Assembly (NCBI GenBank): GCA_963576565.1
Contig: OY755046.1
Span: forward strand, 64,329,379-64,393,378
Length of the DNA: 64,000 nt
Origin: Aspidapion aeneum
Lineage: Eukaryota; Arthropoda; Insecta; Coleoptera; Brentidae
Direction of reading: 5' to 3'
Notes under the pieces: model-generated
The model's input: only the letters and a program-made list of their open reading frames with translations
What the model was told of the DNA's origin: nothing
Database searches by the model: none
Shown here: positions 12,419 through 25,826 of the stretch, piece after piece
Numbering within the stretch: position 1 is the first letter of the stretch
Layout of the letters: every line of letters starts with the position of its first letter
Translations under genes and position numbers: made by a program

Positions 12419-13545
12419 AAATTATATAGGGTGTGTCATGTGACAATGGCCAATACCAACTTTCTTATTTTAAATGCAACCCCCTGTATATTATTTATTT
12501 TTTGGATTCTTCACAAAATTCTAGATATAATTCATTTACAATGACCTATATCTAACTCTAACCATTTTTGAAATATTGACAGATCAAAAACGACAATTTC
12601 CAATTTCGAGGCAACATATTTCGAAAACGGTTAGAACTTTGGAAAAACGGCTTACATGTCCCTGTCCTTATCTTTAATTATCTATCGATTGACACCAAAC
12701 ACGAAGACTTCAGTTTTAGGCGGGGTCTACACATAACGTATTGCCTGACGTGTTTACTTGATTAGGTAAAACGGATCAGGCAAAACCTTTTGTGTAGACA
12801 ATAAAACGTACGTTTTGCCTGAACTGAACAGGACCGAAGTAGGACTTGTTAAACTGATCGGTATAGAGGCTTTGTTTCCGGTAAAACGTCAGTTTTAGCG
12901 GTATTTATTGTGCTAGTGCATACAATTTTAATTCCTTTCGAGTGCAACTTAGAAGTTGGTATACGAAACGTCCGACATTAGATAATTTTTTAGGAAATCA
13001 AACAGGTTATTGTCTTCCTCCACTAATTTTTAATTTGTTTTAAACAAATAGTCCCGACATGTTTCGTAAGCAGAAACTTACATCTTCAGGGGACATTACC
13101 AAACTAAATCAGCACAACATTTTGAAAAACTGGTTAAAAAACTATGTTTAGCTACTGAAACGGTTAAGTCATATACATTTAAAACAAAAAACCGGTGCTT
13201 CCTCCATAGTGTATCAAAAACTGATTTAAAAACGTACGTTAAAACTATCAAGTGTGTACGCTAGTCTTTCAACCGTCATACTTGACCCTTTTGACTGACA
13301 GGCAAGACGTAAGGTAAAATGTTATGTCTAGACCGGGCTTTAGCCGAAATTTCCGATTTTTTGTTAAAACCGGATGTGGTCGTGGTTGACGTCAATCGAT
13401 AGATAATTAAAAATAAGGATAAGGACATGTAAGCCGTTTTTCCATAGTTCTAAACGTAGGACATTGTATATGAATTATGTCTAGAACTTTCTGAAGAATC
13501 AAAAAAAAAAAAAGAATATACAGGGAGTTGCAGTTAAAATAAACA
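12419..13545. repeat. Fold-back element with nested piggyBac-like element
   Basis: Arms share ACGGCTTACATGTCC, AATTATCTATCGATTGAC and the CCCTGTATATTNTTT ends in inverted orientation. The middle (12722-13342) has the GCGGGGTCTACACATAACGT / ATGTTATGTCTAGACCGGGC ends of the 7761 family, longer (about 620 bp) and with an unrelated insert; its TTAA flanks are mutated. Confidence 0.65.
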
Positions 13546-13602
13546 AATATTGAAACTATTTTAAACACGTTTCTGTTAGTTTATAGAAGAAAATATCTTT
13601 TA

Positions 13603-15581
13603 GTTGCCTCCAGTTTTTACTATTAATATTTTGCAACCAATAAGTAGGCATTTGTTTTCAATTACAGGTCCGTAAAAACAGCAAAAAAATCAATTAGGAC
13701 AAATTCCGTTCCAGAGTGGGGCTAATATTAGTTTAGGATTGCACAGCAGTGATTTTTATGGTCTCTCCGACTCTTTATTAAAAACAGGGAAAATAGGGTT
13801 CACTAAAACTAAATAAGGTTGTTCAAACACACATACTGGAGAGTGTAACAAAATATTTTTACGTAACTCGCTAGCTCTATCTATCTATCTATCTATATAT
13901 CTATTTAGCCTTCTTCGATCCATCTCGCGTAATAGCTTCTACTCTTTTGTTGATTTTCGTTACTTTTGAATACTCGTTACTAATCGTTACTCGACTACTA
14001 AGTAATCATTTTATATATTCGTTACTATCGTTACTTTGATTACTGTAACTGTATTCAATTCAATTATACAATTAGTGCGAAATTCTCGGACTGTCATTAA
14101 TTCGAAGATCATTTACTTGTAGGTATATTTTTGTTGTTGATATTATGGAAATATTCAATTGAAAATTTTAAAATGCGGGCTAAAATTAAAAAATTAAAGG
14201 TAGGAATTACGTAGGAACTGTTCTTTGTACAACTTTGTTTTAAAAATCTAATGCGTTGCCTCCAGTTTTTACTATTAATATTTTGCAACCAATAAGTAGG
14301 CATTTGTTTTCAATTACAGGTCCGTAAAAACAGCAAAAAAAATCAATTAGGACAAATTCCGTTCCAGAGTGGGGCTAATATTAGTTTAGGATTGCACAGC
14401 AGTGATTTTTATGGTCTCTCCGACTCTTTATTAAAAACAGGGAAAATAGGGTTCACAGAACACTAAAACTAAATAAGGTTGTTCAAACACACATACTGGA
14501 GAGTGTAACAAAATATTTTTACGTAACTCGCTAGCTCTATCTATCTATCTATATATCTATTTAGCCTTCTTCGATCCATCTCCCGTAATAGCTTCTACTC
14601 TTTTGTTGATTTTCGTTACTTTTGAATACTCGTTACTAATCGTTACTCCACTACTAAGTAATCATTTTATATATTCGTTACTATCTCGGTTACTATCGTT
14701 ACTTTGATTACTGTAACTGTACTCAATTCAATTATACAATTAGTCCGAAATTTTCGGACTGTCATTAATTCGAAGATCATTTACTTGTAGGTATATTTTT
14801 GTTGTTGATATTATGGAAATATTCAATTGAAAATTTTAAAATGCGGGCTAAAATTAAAAAATTAAAGGTAGGAATTACGTAGGAACTGTTCTTTGTACAA
14901 CTTTGTTTTAAAAATCTAATGCGTTGCCTCCAGTTTTTACTATTAATATTTTGCAACCAATAAGTAGGCATTTGTTTTCAATTACAGGTCCGTAAAAACA
15001 GCAAAAAAAATCAATTAGGACAAATTCCGTTCCAGAGTGGGGCTAATATTAGTTTAGGATTGCACAGCAGTGATTTTTATGGTCTCTCCGACTCTTTATT
15101 AAAAACAGGGAAAAATAGGGTTCACTAAAACTAAATAAGGTTGTTCAAACACACATACTGGAGAGTGTAACAAAATATTTTTACGTAACTCGCTAGCTCT
15201 ATCTATCTATCTATCTATCTATATATCTATTTAGCCTTCTTCGATCCATCTCGCGTAATAGCTTCTACTCTTTTGTTGATTTTCGTTACTTTTGAATACT
15301 CGTTACTAATCGTTACTCCACTACTAAGTAATCATTTTATATATTCGTTACTATCGTTACTTTGATTACTGTAACTGTATTCAATTCAATTATACAATTA
15401 GTGCGAAATTTTCGGACTGTCATTAATTCGAAGATCATTTACTTGTAGGTATATTTTTGTTGTTGATATTATATAAATATTCAATTGAAAATTTTAAAAT
15501 GCGGGCTAAAATTAAAAAATTAAAGGTAGGAATTACGTAGGAACTGTTCTGTGTACAACTTTGTTTTAAAAATCTAATGCC
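13603..15581 (+). repeat. Three-copy tandem repeat, 652-668 bp units
   Basis: Units begin with GTTGCCTCCAGTTTTTACTA at 13603, 14255 and 14923 and end in CAACTTTGTTTTAAAAATCT. They are nearly identical, with small indels (a 16-bp size difference, variable TCTA microsatellite). Identical 64-residue minus ORFs in two units are by-products of the repeat. Confidence 0.9.
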
Positions 15582-16823
15582 TTACACTTATAGAAAATAG
15601 AAACAAAAATAACAATCTTAGAGGAGAACTCAAGAAAATATACAAAAAAATTACACAAATGAAATGCGTTAGTTATTACTTAAGTTATCATACCGACTTT
15701 CGAGTGATTACTGAATGCTAAAATAATCGAAGGAATCAAAGTAACGAAAGTAATCATTTAATTTTCGGATTGGTATTCGTTACTCTGTTATTTCTCGAGT
15801 AACGAGTACTCCAGCAACGAATAGTTACTTTTTCAACACCTCTACATGACGCTGCCATCTTTTAATATTTTTTTTTGTAAAATATGAGCCAATTAGTTTA
15901 TAAAATTATTTTTACTAAAGTTTTTTGCCAATAGTTCTTTGACAGTGTAGAACCAAAAGGCATAATACTTTTTCTTAGCAAAAACAACATTTCTAATCAG
16001 CTAATAGGACTTATAGCCATGCATGACGTAACAATTTTTTTTAATTGGTAATTCTTCCATTTGGAAAATTGAATTTCCCCCACATAATACCAACACATGG
16101 CGATATGAATCAAAAGAAATCCCTTTCTTAGAAAAAGAAAATTGTCGCTATAAGAAAATTGAAAATCTATTTTTCTCTTTATAAGTATGTACATTTTTAT
16201 AAGCGAAGAATTCTAACGACAACTATTTCTCGCATTTCGGAGAGTTGACGGATTGAATTTGGTGTCGGAGAGTAACTCTCAAACTTCGACAGTGCACAGT
16301 AAATCAGACAAATAAAGCAAAAAAAAAATTTCGTTTTTCACAACCGCACAACCAGTTTTCAGCATCGTATAGTTTTTTATTACTTGCACTAAAATTTTGG
16401 TTAATTTTTAGGATTTTTAGGTCTATGTGGCCCTAAAGATTTTATTTGTAATAATAATGTCAACGTATTTAAATTTGCACAGTTAATTATGTAATCGACG
16501 GTATTTATTTCCATTTGGTTAACAAACGATAACAAACCGGCAATGCTTTTTACTACTGACATACCCCAAATCAAAACAAACTCATACGTCTTCACTAAGG
16601 ATAAAACCGGCAACGTGTAGAAGGGCAACGGGCGTTTCCGCACGACGATGATGTCCGACTTCAACTAAAACACACATTCTTCCCGCCCCCGCTCGAGAAC
16701 ATTCACCCATACCCCGCTGATAAACGGATGAAATTGAAAAAGTTCACTCAATTAATCGCTTGTTGTTAACCACAGAAAATAAAAAGAACTAGACAATCAT
16801 GTCGTAAAAGAAGATTAACTTCA

Positions 16824-17575
16824 TTGATTGGAGATATTGTTTGTGCATTGTCTAGTTCTAACTCACTTGACTCGTTTCCAATACATAAGTACTATGTCTT
16901 GTCCACGTTCACTGTTAACCTCCACTTTTGGTATTCTTCCGTTAACTTTTTCATCATATACTCCATGTCTTCTTTATCATTAGCTACAATTACTTGGTCG
17001 TCAGCAAACTGTAGTGTGTATATGGTAAATCGGTCGTTAAGTTGTATTCTCATACCGTGCACTTTACCTTTTCAGTTTTTTAGAGCTACTGCGATATATA
17101 TTTTAAAAAGAGTTGGAGAGATACAACATCCCAGCCTTTTGTTACCAGGAATTCTGTTGAAAGTCGATTTCCAATTTTAATTTTAGATTATTGACCCTTT
17201 GTATAGTTCTTTTATCGCTTTTATGTGTGTATGATTGATATTAGTTTACTCTAATATTGTCCATAATTTTTCTACTGGAACGGTACCATATGCTTTGTGT
17301 AGGTCCACAAAGATAATACGAGTCTCTATAGCACTCCTTTTCTCAATTACTTGTTTAAGACAAAAAACATTATCACTACAAGATCTGCCTGCACGAAACC
17401 CATTTTGCTCTTCTCCTTCTTGGTCATGAAAATCATTCTCTACTTATTAGATCTCTAAGAATCCTACCGTACAATCTACTTTGAGTACTGGTTACTGAAA
17501 CTCCTCTGTAATTGTTGCAATCCAGCTTGTTTCCTTTTTTATGTATTTAGGATATGAATGTAATTTCTCAATAAT
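16824..17575 (-). mobile_element. RTE-like LINE fragment
   Basis: Minus-strand copy of the same family as 38079-39389 (same DNA for TTAGCTACAATTACTTGGTCG, the FADDQ region reversed). Truncated at both ends, with frame breaks and small deletions near 17115 and 17440. Confidence 0.75.
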
Positions 17576-17964
17576 TAGGGCGGGTGAAATGCCCCGCATA
17601 AATGGGTTTATTAAAATGGGAAAAAATCAAATAAAAAAAATAACGGGACAAATGTTGGCTTAATGTTGCGATATTAAAGCACATAAAGTTACCACGTAAT
17701 TGGTTTCCTGCACGGTCGCATTACCTAGAGGCCTCTATTATTTGCGACTCTATATTGTAGCTGTGGGCTGTGCACAAAATCAAAAAACTACCAAAACGTG
17801 ACACTTTTACCAAAATCCGATCGGAAAAATTACCTATTATTTCCACTGATACGCGGGAAAATAAACATCGAAAATGTAAAATTTACATTTGTCCCGCAAA
17901 TAGGAATTAGCTACATTTTTTATTTTTAAATAAATTTAAGCATGAATAGCTAAATAAAATATTG

Positions 17965-18135
17965 CTCTGGGCCAGTGCCCCCCCAAGCCTTTGATTTTTT
18001 TATATATTTTCCACATATTTCATGAAAACACACAAAAAATAGCTTAAAATTCGACATCATGAGGCTTCGGGCCTCCCCCAAAAGGCCTCGCCCCCCCTCC
18101 TCCAATTACATTCCATATTCCTGGGTGCGCCACTG
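17965..18135. repeat. Dispersed repeat with C-rich blocks (CCTGGGTGCGCCACTGG end)
   Basis: Pattern: TATTTTCCACATATTTCATGA, ATAGCATAAAATACGnC, then C-rich runs and CCTGGGTGCGCCACTGG. Other copies or parts lie at 1-45, 655-780, 19990-20140, 20160-20295, 20670-20700, 27400-27560 and 50275-50365. SINE- or MITE-like; no clear promoter boxes. Confidence 0.65.
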
Positions 18136-18261
18136 GACTAACTATAATTATTTTGAAATTTTTGGCAAAATTTTTTCTTTGACAAAACTTAACAGTTTTT
18201 GGTATTTTTGACAAATTTTGACGTTTTCATGTATGTTAAAATTTATAAAAATCAAAAAAAT

Positions 18262-19372
18262 GAATGAACTTTATATATTTCCGCAAGTTATTGAAAAGAA
18301 AATGGCATACATACAAGAGCTGCATCTGCTTTACGTCGATTTGCAGAAGGCATATGATAGTATACCACTAAATCTACTTTGGAAAGCGTTGGAAAACACA
18401 AACATAAGCGTACAACTAATTAAGGCCATCAAAGAGTTATACCGCAATAGTAAGGCAAAAGTTAAAATAAAAGCAAAACTAACCAAAGGCTTTCAAGTAA
18501 ATAAAGGTCTTAAACAAGGTTGCTGTTTCTCGCCTACGCTCTTCAAGATATACTTGGAACAAGTCCTTAAAGTATGGAAGAGAAAATGGCAAAACATGGG
18601 AATTCCGTTGGACGAAACCACCTTGTATACTTTATGTTTCGCCGATGATCAGATAGTAGTGGCTCAGGATTATGACGACCTCGAATATATGACACGAAAA
18701 CTAATAGAAGAGTACAATAAGTGGGGACTAAAGGTTAATCTCAATAAGACAGAGTATATGTGTATCGGTGGAATGAAACAGGATCTAATCTTAAATACCG
18801 GGCATCTAAAAATTACAGCTGACGGAACACTAGAAAAAGCTAGAAACGTACAAGGAAGAAAAGCAATAACTTTATTAAATGGAATAATTTGGGACCAAAG
18901 TATAATAAAACATAACAAAAAGCTTATATATAACACCATTGTAAAAAGTATTATTACATACGGCTCAGAAGTATGGCCAATCAAGGATAGAACAGAAAAA
19001 ATGCTTTCCGCTACGGAGATGGACTATTGGAGAAGCGCAGCAGGGAAATCAAAAAGAGAAAGAGTTATAAATCAAAGAATAAGAGAAATTATGACAGTGG
19101 GTGAACGTACTTTAGTGGATGATATAAGAACAAAACAACTAGTGAGGTACGGACATGTACAAAGAATGAATGATGGAATACTACCTAAACAAATACTACA
19201 ATGGAAACCAACTGGCCGAAGAAAACGAGGACGGCCAAGGAGAAGCTGGAGAGAAGGAATAGACAGTGAAATAAGAATAAGAGGCCTAGATGATGAATTA
19301 TAGGCAAACAGAAACGAGTGGAGATTGGGTATCGGAAGATTTAGAACGTTGTGAAACCGATAAATATATATA
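18262..19372 (+). mobile_element. RTE-like LINE, 5'-truncated, long reverse transcriptase ORF
   Basis: The open frame 18218-19303 encodes reverse transcriptase from [20 protein letters not shown] through the thumb to the stop. The catalytic signature CFADDQIVVA is near residue 145. [20 protein letters not shown] and the C-terminal [15 protein letters not shown] and GRRKRGRPRRSW are present. It lacks the endonuclease and the first RT motifs, so it is inactive, but the frame is unbroken. The tail is ATAAATATATATA. It is a different subfamily from the 1614 and 38079 copies; the fragment at 52702 belongs to it. Confidence 0.85.
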
Positions 19373-21248
19373 AAAAAATATTAAATTTCAAATGACATTT
19401 TTATAAATTTTAGGAATATTGCATAAATTTAAAACTGATCACAAAATGTGGAATAACACTATACCTTGAATTTTATTGAATTAAACCCTTCTTAAATGAA
19501 TTAAGACACTCGCTTTCGGCTAACGTCTCAAACTTTCACCACGTGTATAATACCCTCTCTTTGAAAATCGGCTGTTCTACCTCAAAAATATTTTTAGTTT
19601 TGTCGTTTATTTTAACCACTTTAAAAATAAATAAAACTTCAATATTAAAGCGTTTACCAAAATTGCGTAAAAAATTCATTTTAGTAATGGATTTGTCATT
19701 TACTTGCCACGCGAAATTTTTAAATTCGTTTAAAAAGGTTATTTTATGGCAATATTCACGCCATATTGCCGCAAAAATCCGTAGCTATAATTAAACATTT
19801 TAAACTAGGCAAAATGTACAGGGTGTTCCAAATTACGATGCGGCGTTCACCCTTCTTTTTTGAAAATCAAGCCTCCTCAAACTTGGGACACCCTGTACAG
19901 TTCCCATCTTCGATTTAAAACAATAAACTTTCTATTAAGGGCACGTGTTTTTTAAAAAATTCTGTTAAAACAGGACAATAGGTTTGTGTAAAGGCATGGG
20001 GGGGTCCTCGGGGCTTGGCCCCCCAAACCTAATATTTTTTTAAATGTTTTCCAAATATTTCATGAAAAAAAAGATAAAATAGCATAAAATACGACTACAT
20101 GAAGCCTCGGGTCCCCCTCAAAGGCCTCGGCCCACCCCCAAGACATAGTCCAGTGGTGGATGGTGACAGTGACACATATTTCATGAATACAAACATAAAA
20201 TAGCATAAAATACGGCCTCATGGGGTCTCGAGCCCCCCCCCCCTCCAAAACTGTCTCAGCCACCCCCGAAACTTTGTTCTATATACGCCACTGGCTGATG
20301 ATGTTATAAAATGGGGGGGGGGCAGAAATTTAAATTGCATGGAATTGCCCCATTTTCATTATGTTCGGTAATGTTTTGCCTATAGGCACTATTCAATTGG
20401 CACCTAATATCAGCCTAGCATAGAAAATTCTATGTGGTTATTTAAATAAGTAGCACTTATTGTGTGTCTTTTAGTTTTCACTAAAGTGCTTGATATCACA
20501 CATTCCCTTTGCCACCTACGTAGGATCACTTTGTGGATTGTACATAATGAGACAACTAAAGCAAAAAAAAGCATTTTTTTCACAACCGCACAACCAGTTT
20601 TCAGCATCGAATAATTTTTTATTACTTGCATATTTTGGTTAATTTTTAGGATTTTTAGGTCCGGCCCTAAAGATTTTATTGGTCCTGGGTGCGCCAGTGG
20701 TAAAGGTTTTTTTGGTGTTGAAATTTATGATAGTTTGGGAGATGTAGGACGGTCGGAATTACCCACATGGCCTATATACCCCAGTGTCCCCTGATATTTT
20801 TTATTTAAACAAATTTTTCAAAGCTTGAGCACCTGGGATGAATTTTTAAATATTTAAATAAATAAAAAACAATCATCAATCAATATTGCTCTTAAAAAGT
20901 AAGAAGAATACGAAATCAGAATCCAAAAAAATGCATTAGCCCCAGGACTGTTTCCTTTGTATTAAGGAGGTTTTCTGAACAGTTGAAAATTAAATCTGAA
21001 ATTAAAATCTTTTTGTTTTGTCGTACTGAACCCATACAAAAGCAAACACAAAAGTCTTCTGGTATTAGATTTTTAATAAAATTTAATTAAAACCGATTTT
21101 TACTTATCTTATATCAAAACGCAATGTTCAGGTATATGATTTTTGAAATCTTTTATGAGAAATGAAAACGATTTGAAGTGGTAAGATTTAGAAAAATATC
21201 TATAAAATTTCATCGAGCAAAAAATTTAATTTTAAACTTAATTTTTTT

Positions 21249-22040
21249 AGACTAAATAAATTAATTTACGGCTGGTCCTCAGAACAAGGTAGTGGTAGCC
21301 GTATACATCGATGTAGACCCGAGGCTACCCTAGCTGATTATCACCTTCATCTTAGTTATGCCGTACTTAAAATGTCTATAATGGATCGTTCATACTCGTC
21401 TTTTGTCTAGTCTTTTGTCTTGGGTTAGTCATATGTCTTGTCATAAGAAAGTTAAAACCACTGTTTCTTATGGGAGTGTTCATACAATGCTTTTGCTTTT
21501 GTTTTTGATTAGTCTTTGTCTTAAGAGTTGCCAACTTTCAATCCTTAGGACAACGACTAAGACGAGTGACAGACATCAGCTGATATTTGTTGTTTTTTTT
21601 TTACAGGGCGTCCGAAGAGCGGCCGAAATTTTGAATTTACCGCCATTAATCATGTTTTTAACAGAAAATCTCAACATAACCTCAAAATTTTATTTGTTTT
21701 TATTTTCTTTTTCGCTTTTGTTCTTTCGTGTCTGTGTTTCGTGCACAAATTAGGTTAAATAAGGTTGTTTTGTGTAGAAAATGACTTTTAAAAAGGGGCC
21801 TTTTTATTGAAATTGAATTTTTTTTTCAGTGGGTTATGACTAAGACTAATTAAAAACAAAAGACGAGTATGAACAGCCGATTTTGTTTAAGACAGCTAAG
21901 ACTAATCAAAGGACAAAGACTAATCAAAAACAAAAGACTAAGACGAGTATGAACAATACTTAAGGAACCTGTAACATCGATCTATACGGCTATCACTACC
22001 TTGTTCTGAGGACCAGCTCGTAAATTAATTTATTTAGTCT
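21249..22040. mobile_element. Fold-back element with inner inverted-repeat element
   Basis: Ends AGACTAAATAAATTAATTTA and TAAATTAATTTATTTAGTCT, with CCTCAGAACAAGGTAGTG inverted on the other side. Inside, 21386-21958 has its own ends CGTTCATACTCGTC and GACGAGTATGAACA and is the fuller copy of the element at 6070. Confidence 0.75.
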
Positions 22041-22104
22041 ATGACCACACCTCAAAAAATTCCTTTCATATTGAATTTTTTTAGCTTAGCTGTAGTTTTT
22101 CTGT

Positions 22105-22640
22105 CGTTTTTCCTATACACGGTATTTCACGAACATCAAAATAAAAATTTTTTGACTTGAAATTTTTTTAGCACGGACGTTCTTCGAGGGGTATACTTTA
22201 CTTCTATATTTTGAATAGGGAAAGTGGATCTAGTAATATCTTGTTCTGAAGGCCTTTTGAATGTCCTTACAACCGTGTAAAAATTTCAAAAATCTATCCA
22301 TTAGTTTTTGAGATGATTGCCTTTAAACTTTCAAATTTAACATGGACTGAGAAAATAAAAATTTTATTAGAATTTTATTAGTTTTGAAAACAAATATCTC
22401 AAAAACTAATCGATGGATTTTGGAAATTTTTACACGGTTGTAAAGGTATTCAAGAGAACTTCAAAACAAAGTATCGCAAGACCTACTTTTCCTATTCAAC
22501 ACAAGATAGCCAAAAAGCCAAAAAGTGTCCTCCTCGCAAACAAAGCCAGAGCGTTTCTCCAAATTCGCACTCAAAATCCCCAAAAGGACTCTGTTTCGAT
22601 GTTCGCAAATCACCGTGTATATGAAATATGGAATTACCTA
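22105..22640. repeat. Palindromic repeat before the peptide-precursor exon
   Basis: 22105-22345 and 22368-22640 are inverted relatives (TTACAACCGTGTAAAAATTTC against AATTTTTACACGGTTGTAA). A third relative lies at 36515-36740 in a Sos intron. The ORF at 22413-22709 is part of this repeat. Confidence 0.65.
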
Positions 22641-22740
22641 CCTAATATATTTGAATATAATTTAAAATTAAGGAAACCTAATAACAAAGCATTGTTTTTA
22701 AATCCTTGAATCCAAATTTAACAATTATTTTTTGTTCCAG

Positions 22741-25168
22741 AGTGAAAAGAGTCTCAGACACCCATCTACAAGATCTGGAAACTAAACTGGCTCTAACTAA
22801 ACTCAAGGGGTTCACAATCACCCTTCCAGTAGCTGCGGGCAAGGATCTTGACAGAATGTAAGTGTATACATAGCTTTACTTACCTATTATTTTCTACATA
22901 CGCGCCACATATAGTTTTTGCAAAGTCACCTGAAATGCTCCTTGTACGGGGTTCTATCGATTTCATGAAATTTTGCTTCATTCTGCCCTTCAAATGTTAT
23001 CCAAATTCATATAAAATCTTCCTGATATAATTTCAACCCTACCGACAGAAAAAAGGCGCGGCTCCTTGCGGTCCGAGCACAAAGTATTTGTTTTCCGACC
23101 GACCGAGCACAGGTGGATAGACGGCACCTGATTGGCAGATTTTCTTTTAGATGCGCTTTTAATTGCTTTTGGTTGTGCTTTTCGGGGCCCCTTTAGTCGG
23201 CAGTATGCAGAGTTAGAAAATAAATCAGTGTCGTTTCTGTAGGAGTAGGAATAGAAAGTTTTATTATCTATTTTTATTTCTTTAGTTCTTTTTTAGTTTC
23301 TTTAAAGGATATACCGATGGTCGGCTTTAACCTTTGTTCAACTGACTTTGCAAAAACTATACCTAGAACTATTTAAGGGAACGTTCTTAAATTACGTAAC
23401 GCAAAAATTCAGTTGTTTTTAAAGCCCCCCTCCCCCCCTCGTACAGCATATTCAAGAAAAAACACATTGAAAAAACATTGAGTGTAACGCAAGGACAACC
23501 CCCCCCCCTCCACCCCTGCAGCGTAACGATATTTAATGACAGGCGCAAAGTAAATGGGGATTTCGAAATTAAAACCTAGAAAAAACTCGTTAACGTTATT
23601 TGATTGACCGTAGTCGATAATACAAAACTATCAGGGGCGGATCTACGGTGGGGCCTGGCGAGGCCCGGGCCCCCCTAACGTTTTTGAAATAAACATAATA
23701 AAACCGTCAATATTATACGGGGCCTGCCAAACAAAACCGGACCAGGCTTTTGAGCCGAAATATTTTTTGTCCGCTATTTTAAAATCCAAATTTTTTTGTT
23801 TCAACCATAGTATTACAGGCTATACGATTTTTTTATAAATTCATTACTACTGAACCGATTTCAAACAAACATCATGGTAAACATCGATTTCTTTATAAAG
23901 ACTACTATTGAATGTTTACCGTCACCTTGAAATCCAAGATGGCGGACAGAATCAGACATAGTTCCTAAAAATGCTTATTTAGTCTTACGTTTCAAGAAAC
24001 TGATTTTTTTTTATTTTGTTAGCAAGCTCCATTGAAATCCGAGAAATAATAATTTTTGATGCACCCATTGTTTTACAAATTTTGAGATTGTTTTGCCAAT
24101 TCTATCCGCATAAATTTCTTCATAGAATAATGATCATGTGAGAGATATTCAGGCAATCGTGTTTAGTCTGTAAAACAATAGTAGAAATATTAATTTTTTT
24201 ATATGGGCAGACGCTTTATTTCTAAGATTCGAAATAAGTATTGTGAAATAATATTGCATCCACATTTTCAACTGTCCCGGACCTCGAATCTCTTGGACCT
24301 GGCCCTGAACGCCAGTGATTTAATATCCTACTTGACCCACTCAAAAAGATAATTATTATCCAAGTCTAGTTTCCAACAGTGTCGTACGAAGAAATTGATC
24401 CTGGAGGGGGGCTTCAGTAAACACATCCGTCCATGGATCCATACCTACATTTTAATTTCAGCTGTTGGGCAAAGTTCAATCCTTATGTGTCGCAATTTCT
24501 AATGACTCTAGGGGGCTTAAAACCCTAAGCATTTCCCCGTACGCACACCACTGGTTTCCAGTTTATAGAACAAATGTAATGATGTCATAGATAATTAATG
24601 TTTGTTAATGACATAGTCCACAAACAAACAAAAAACTAATTGTTTACTTTGGTTTGGATGTCACTTGTAAGACCTTATGGCATTGATTTTTTCGGTCGAT
24701 AGAAATTTATCTATTTTAGGGGAGAGTGGGGGAAAAGCAACCCATAATAATAAAAAAAAGTTTTTGACGAAAGAAGTGTCCAAAGAAAGTTTATTATAAA
24801 AGACAAGATTGTAAAATTATTTTTTTTAAAGAGAGACTCTTCTATACATTCTAACTTTTGTTATTTATTTCAGTGGTCGCAAGCGTCGTAGCCAATCACG
24901 AGCCTTGGACGTCTTGTTTAACCAATCAGAAGAAAGCGCGAACACAAATCAGCAAATGAACGAACTCTTCAATGATTTTCGACCAATCAACAATTTTCAA
25001 ATAGCTAAGCACAAGCGTTTTAACCGACTTCAGGCGAAATTAAACGAAATTAACCATTTTCAACCAATCAGCGAGAGGATGGATTCAAACGGACCAATGA
25101 GCGCGCTTTTTTTTAATAACGACTATGATGAAGATCCTTTGAATTACGGATTACGAATCAATAAGTAA
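22741..25168 (+). CDS. Last two exons of a candidate secreted peptide precursor
   Basis: Exon 22741-22857 (acceptor TTCCAG, donor GTAAGT) joins exon 24874-25168 (acceptor TTTCAG) across a codon (AT|T, Ile) and stays open to TAA at 25166-25168. The protein reads VKR, then VSDTHLQDLE and a helix-like stretch of about 36 residues ending DLDRI, then GRKRR and a long Asn-rich tail. A basic site before, plus Gly-Arg-Lys-Arg-Arg after, is the layout of an excised, C-terminally amidated peptide. The start V-S-D-x-x-L recalls vertebrate PTH/PTHrP (V-S-E-x-x-L), and insects are known to have PTH-like peptides and receptors. The signal-peptide exon was not found. The peptide-hormone reading is inference. 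Confidence 0.55.
22858..24873 (+). other. Intron of the candidate peptide precursor
   Basis: 2.0 kb between GTAAGT and TTTCAG. C-rich patches at 23420-23520 and ATCTACGGTGGGGCC near 23640 suggest old repeats. No gene seen. Confidence 0.5.
24874..25168 (+). CDS. Terminal exon of the candidate peptide precursor
   Basis: Begins with the GRKRRS processing site and continues with an Asn/Gln-rich tail that repeats an 'xPINxF / NHFQPIS' type motif (FRPINNF, NHFQPIS). It ends LRINK and a TAA. An AT-rich stretch to about 25620 fits a 3' UTR but no clear poly(A) site was assigned. Confidence 0.6.
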
Positions 25169-25630
25169 AAACTGACTTATTGGAACTTAGGAAATTTTTT
25201 TCAATTTTTTTTTAATGGTTCCTTTATTTTACTTGATTTCTACTCCAGAAAAAAAATCTAGTTTGTGGTATTATTTTGACAGAAACAGTATAATTTTTTT
25301 TAAAGTAGTTTCAAGCAACATAAAGGACTTATTTTGTGTGGCCATCTTAGTATTTTGTAATTTCAAAGGATTTTTTATTTTTTAATATTTATTATTTTTA
25401 TACTTTTTATTTATTAATAGTAAAATTTCTATAATTTTTTAAATTAAATAATTGTTTCCTGTTTTTATTTTAGTTTTTAAGTATTAAAAATGTTATCAGT
25501 ATTATTTTACGAAGCAGGTATACTTATTTAGGCGAGTGTTAAAAAACTAGTCCGAATTTTTTCGAGTGTTTTTTTATAATCTTAGATTAATATCTTATAG
25601 TACTTAAATATTAGAAGATTTTCTATATTT

Positions 25631-25762
25631 TAGTTCACACTACTACTATAAGTAGTGTGAGCTATGGTGATCCTAATTTTTTCGAGAAAAAAAAGTTGCT
25701 CCGATTTCAAAAATTTTTATATATCTTTGCGTTTCAGATGATTTTGAAACTTTTTTGTTTTG

Positions 25763-25826
<64 letters not shown>

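Noticed and set aside
14109..14971. Identical 64-residue minus ORFs
   Set aside because: They recur only because they lie in the tandem triplication; composition is that of random AT-rich DNA.
22413..22709. 98-residue ORF just upstream of the peptide-precursor exon as its first exon
   Set aside because: It belongs to a palindromic dispersed repeat with copies at 22105 and 36515 and has no donor that fits.
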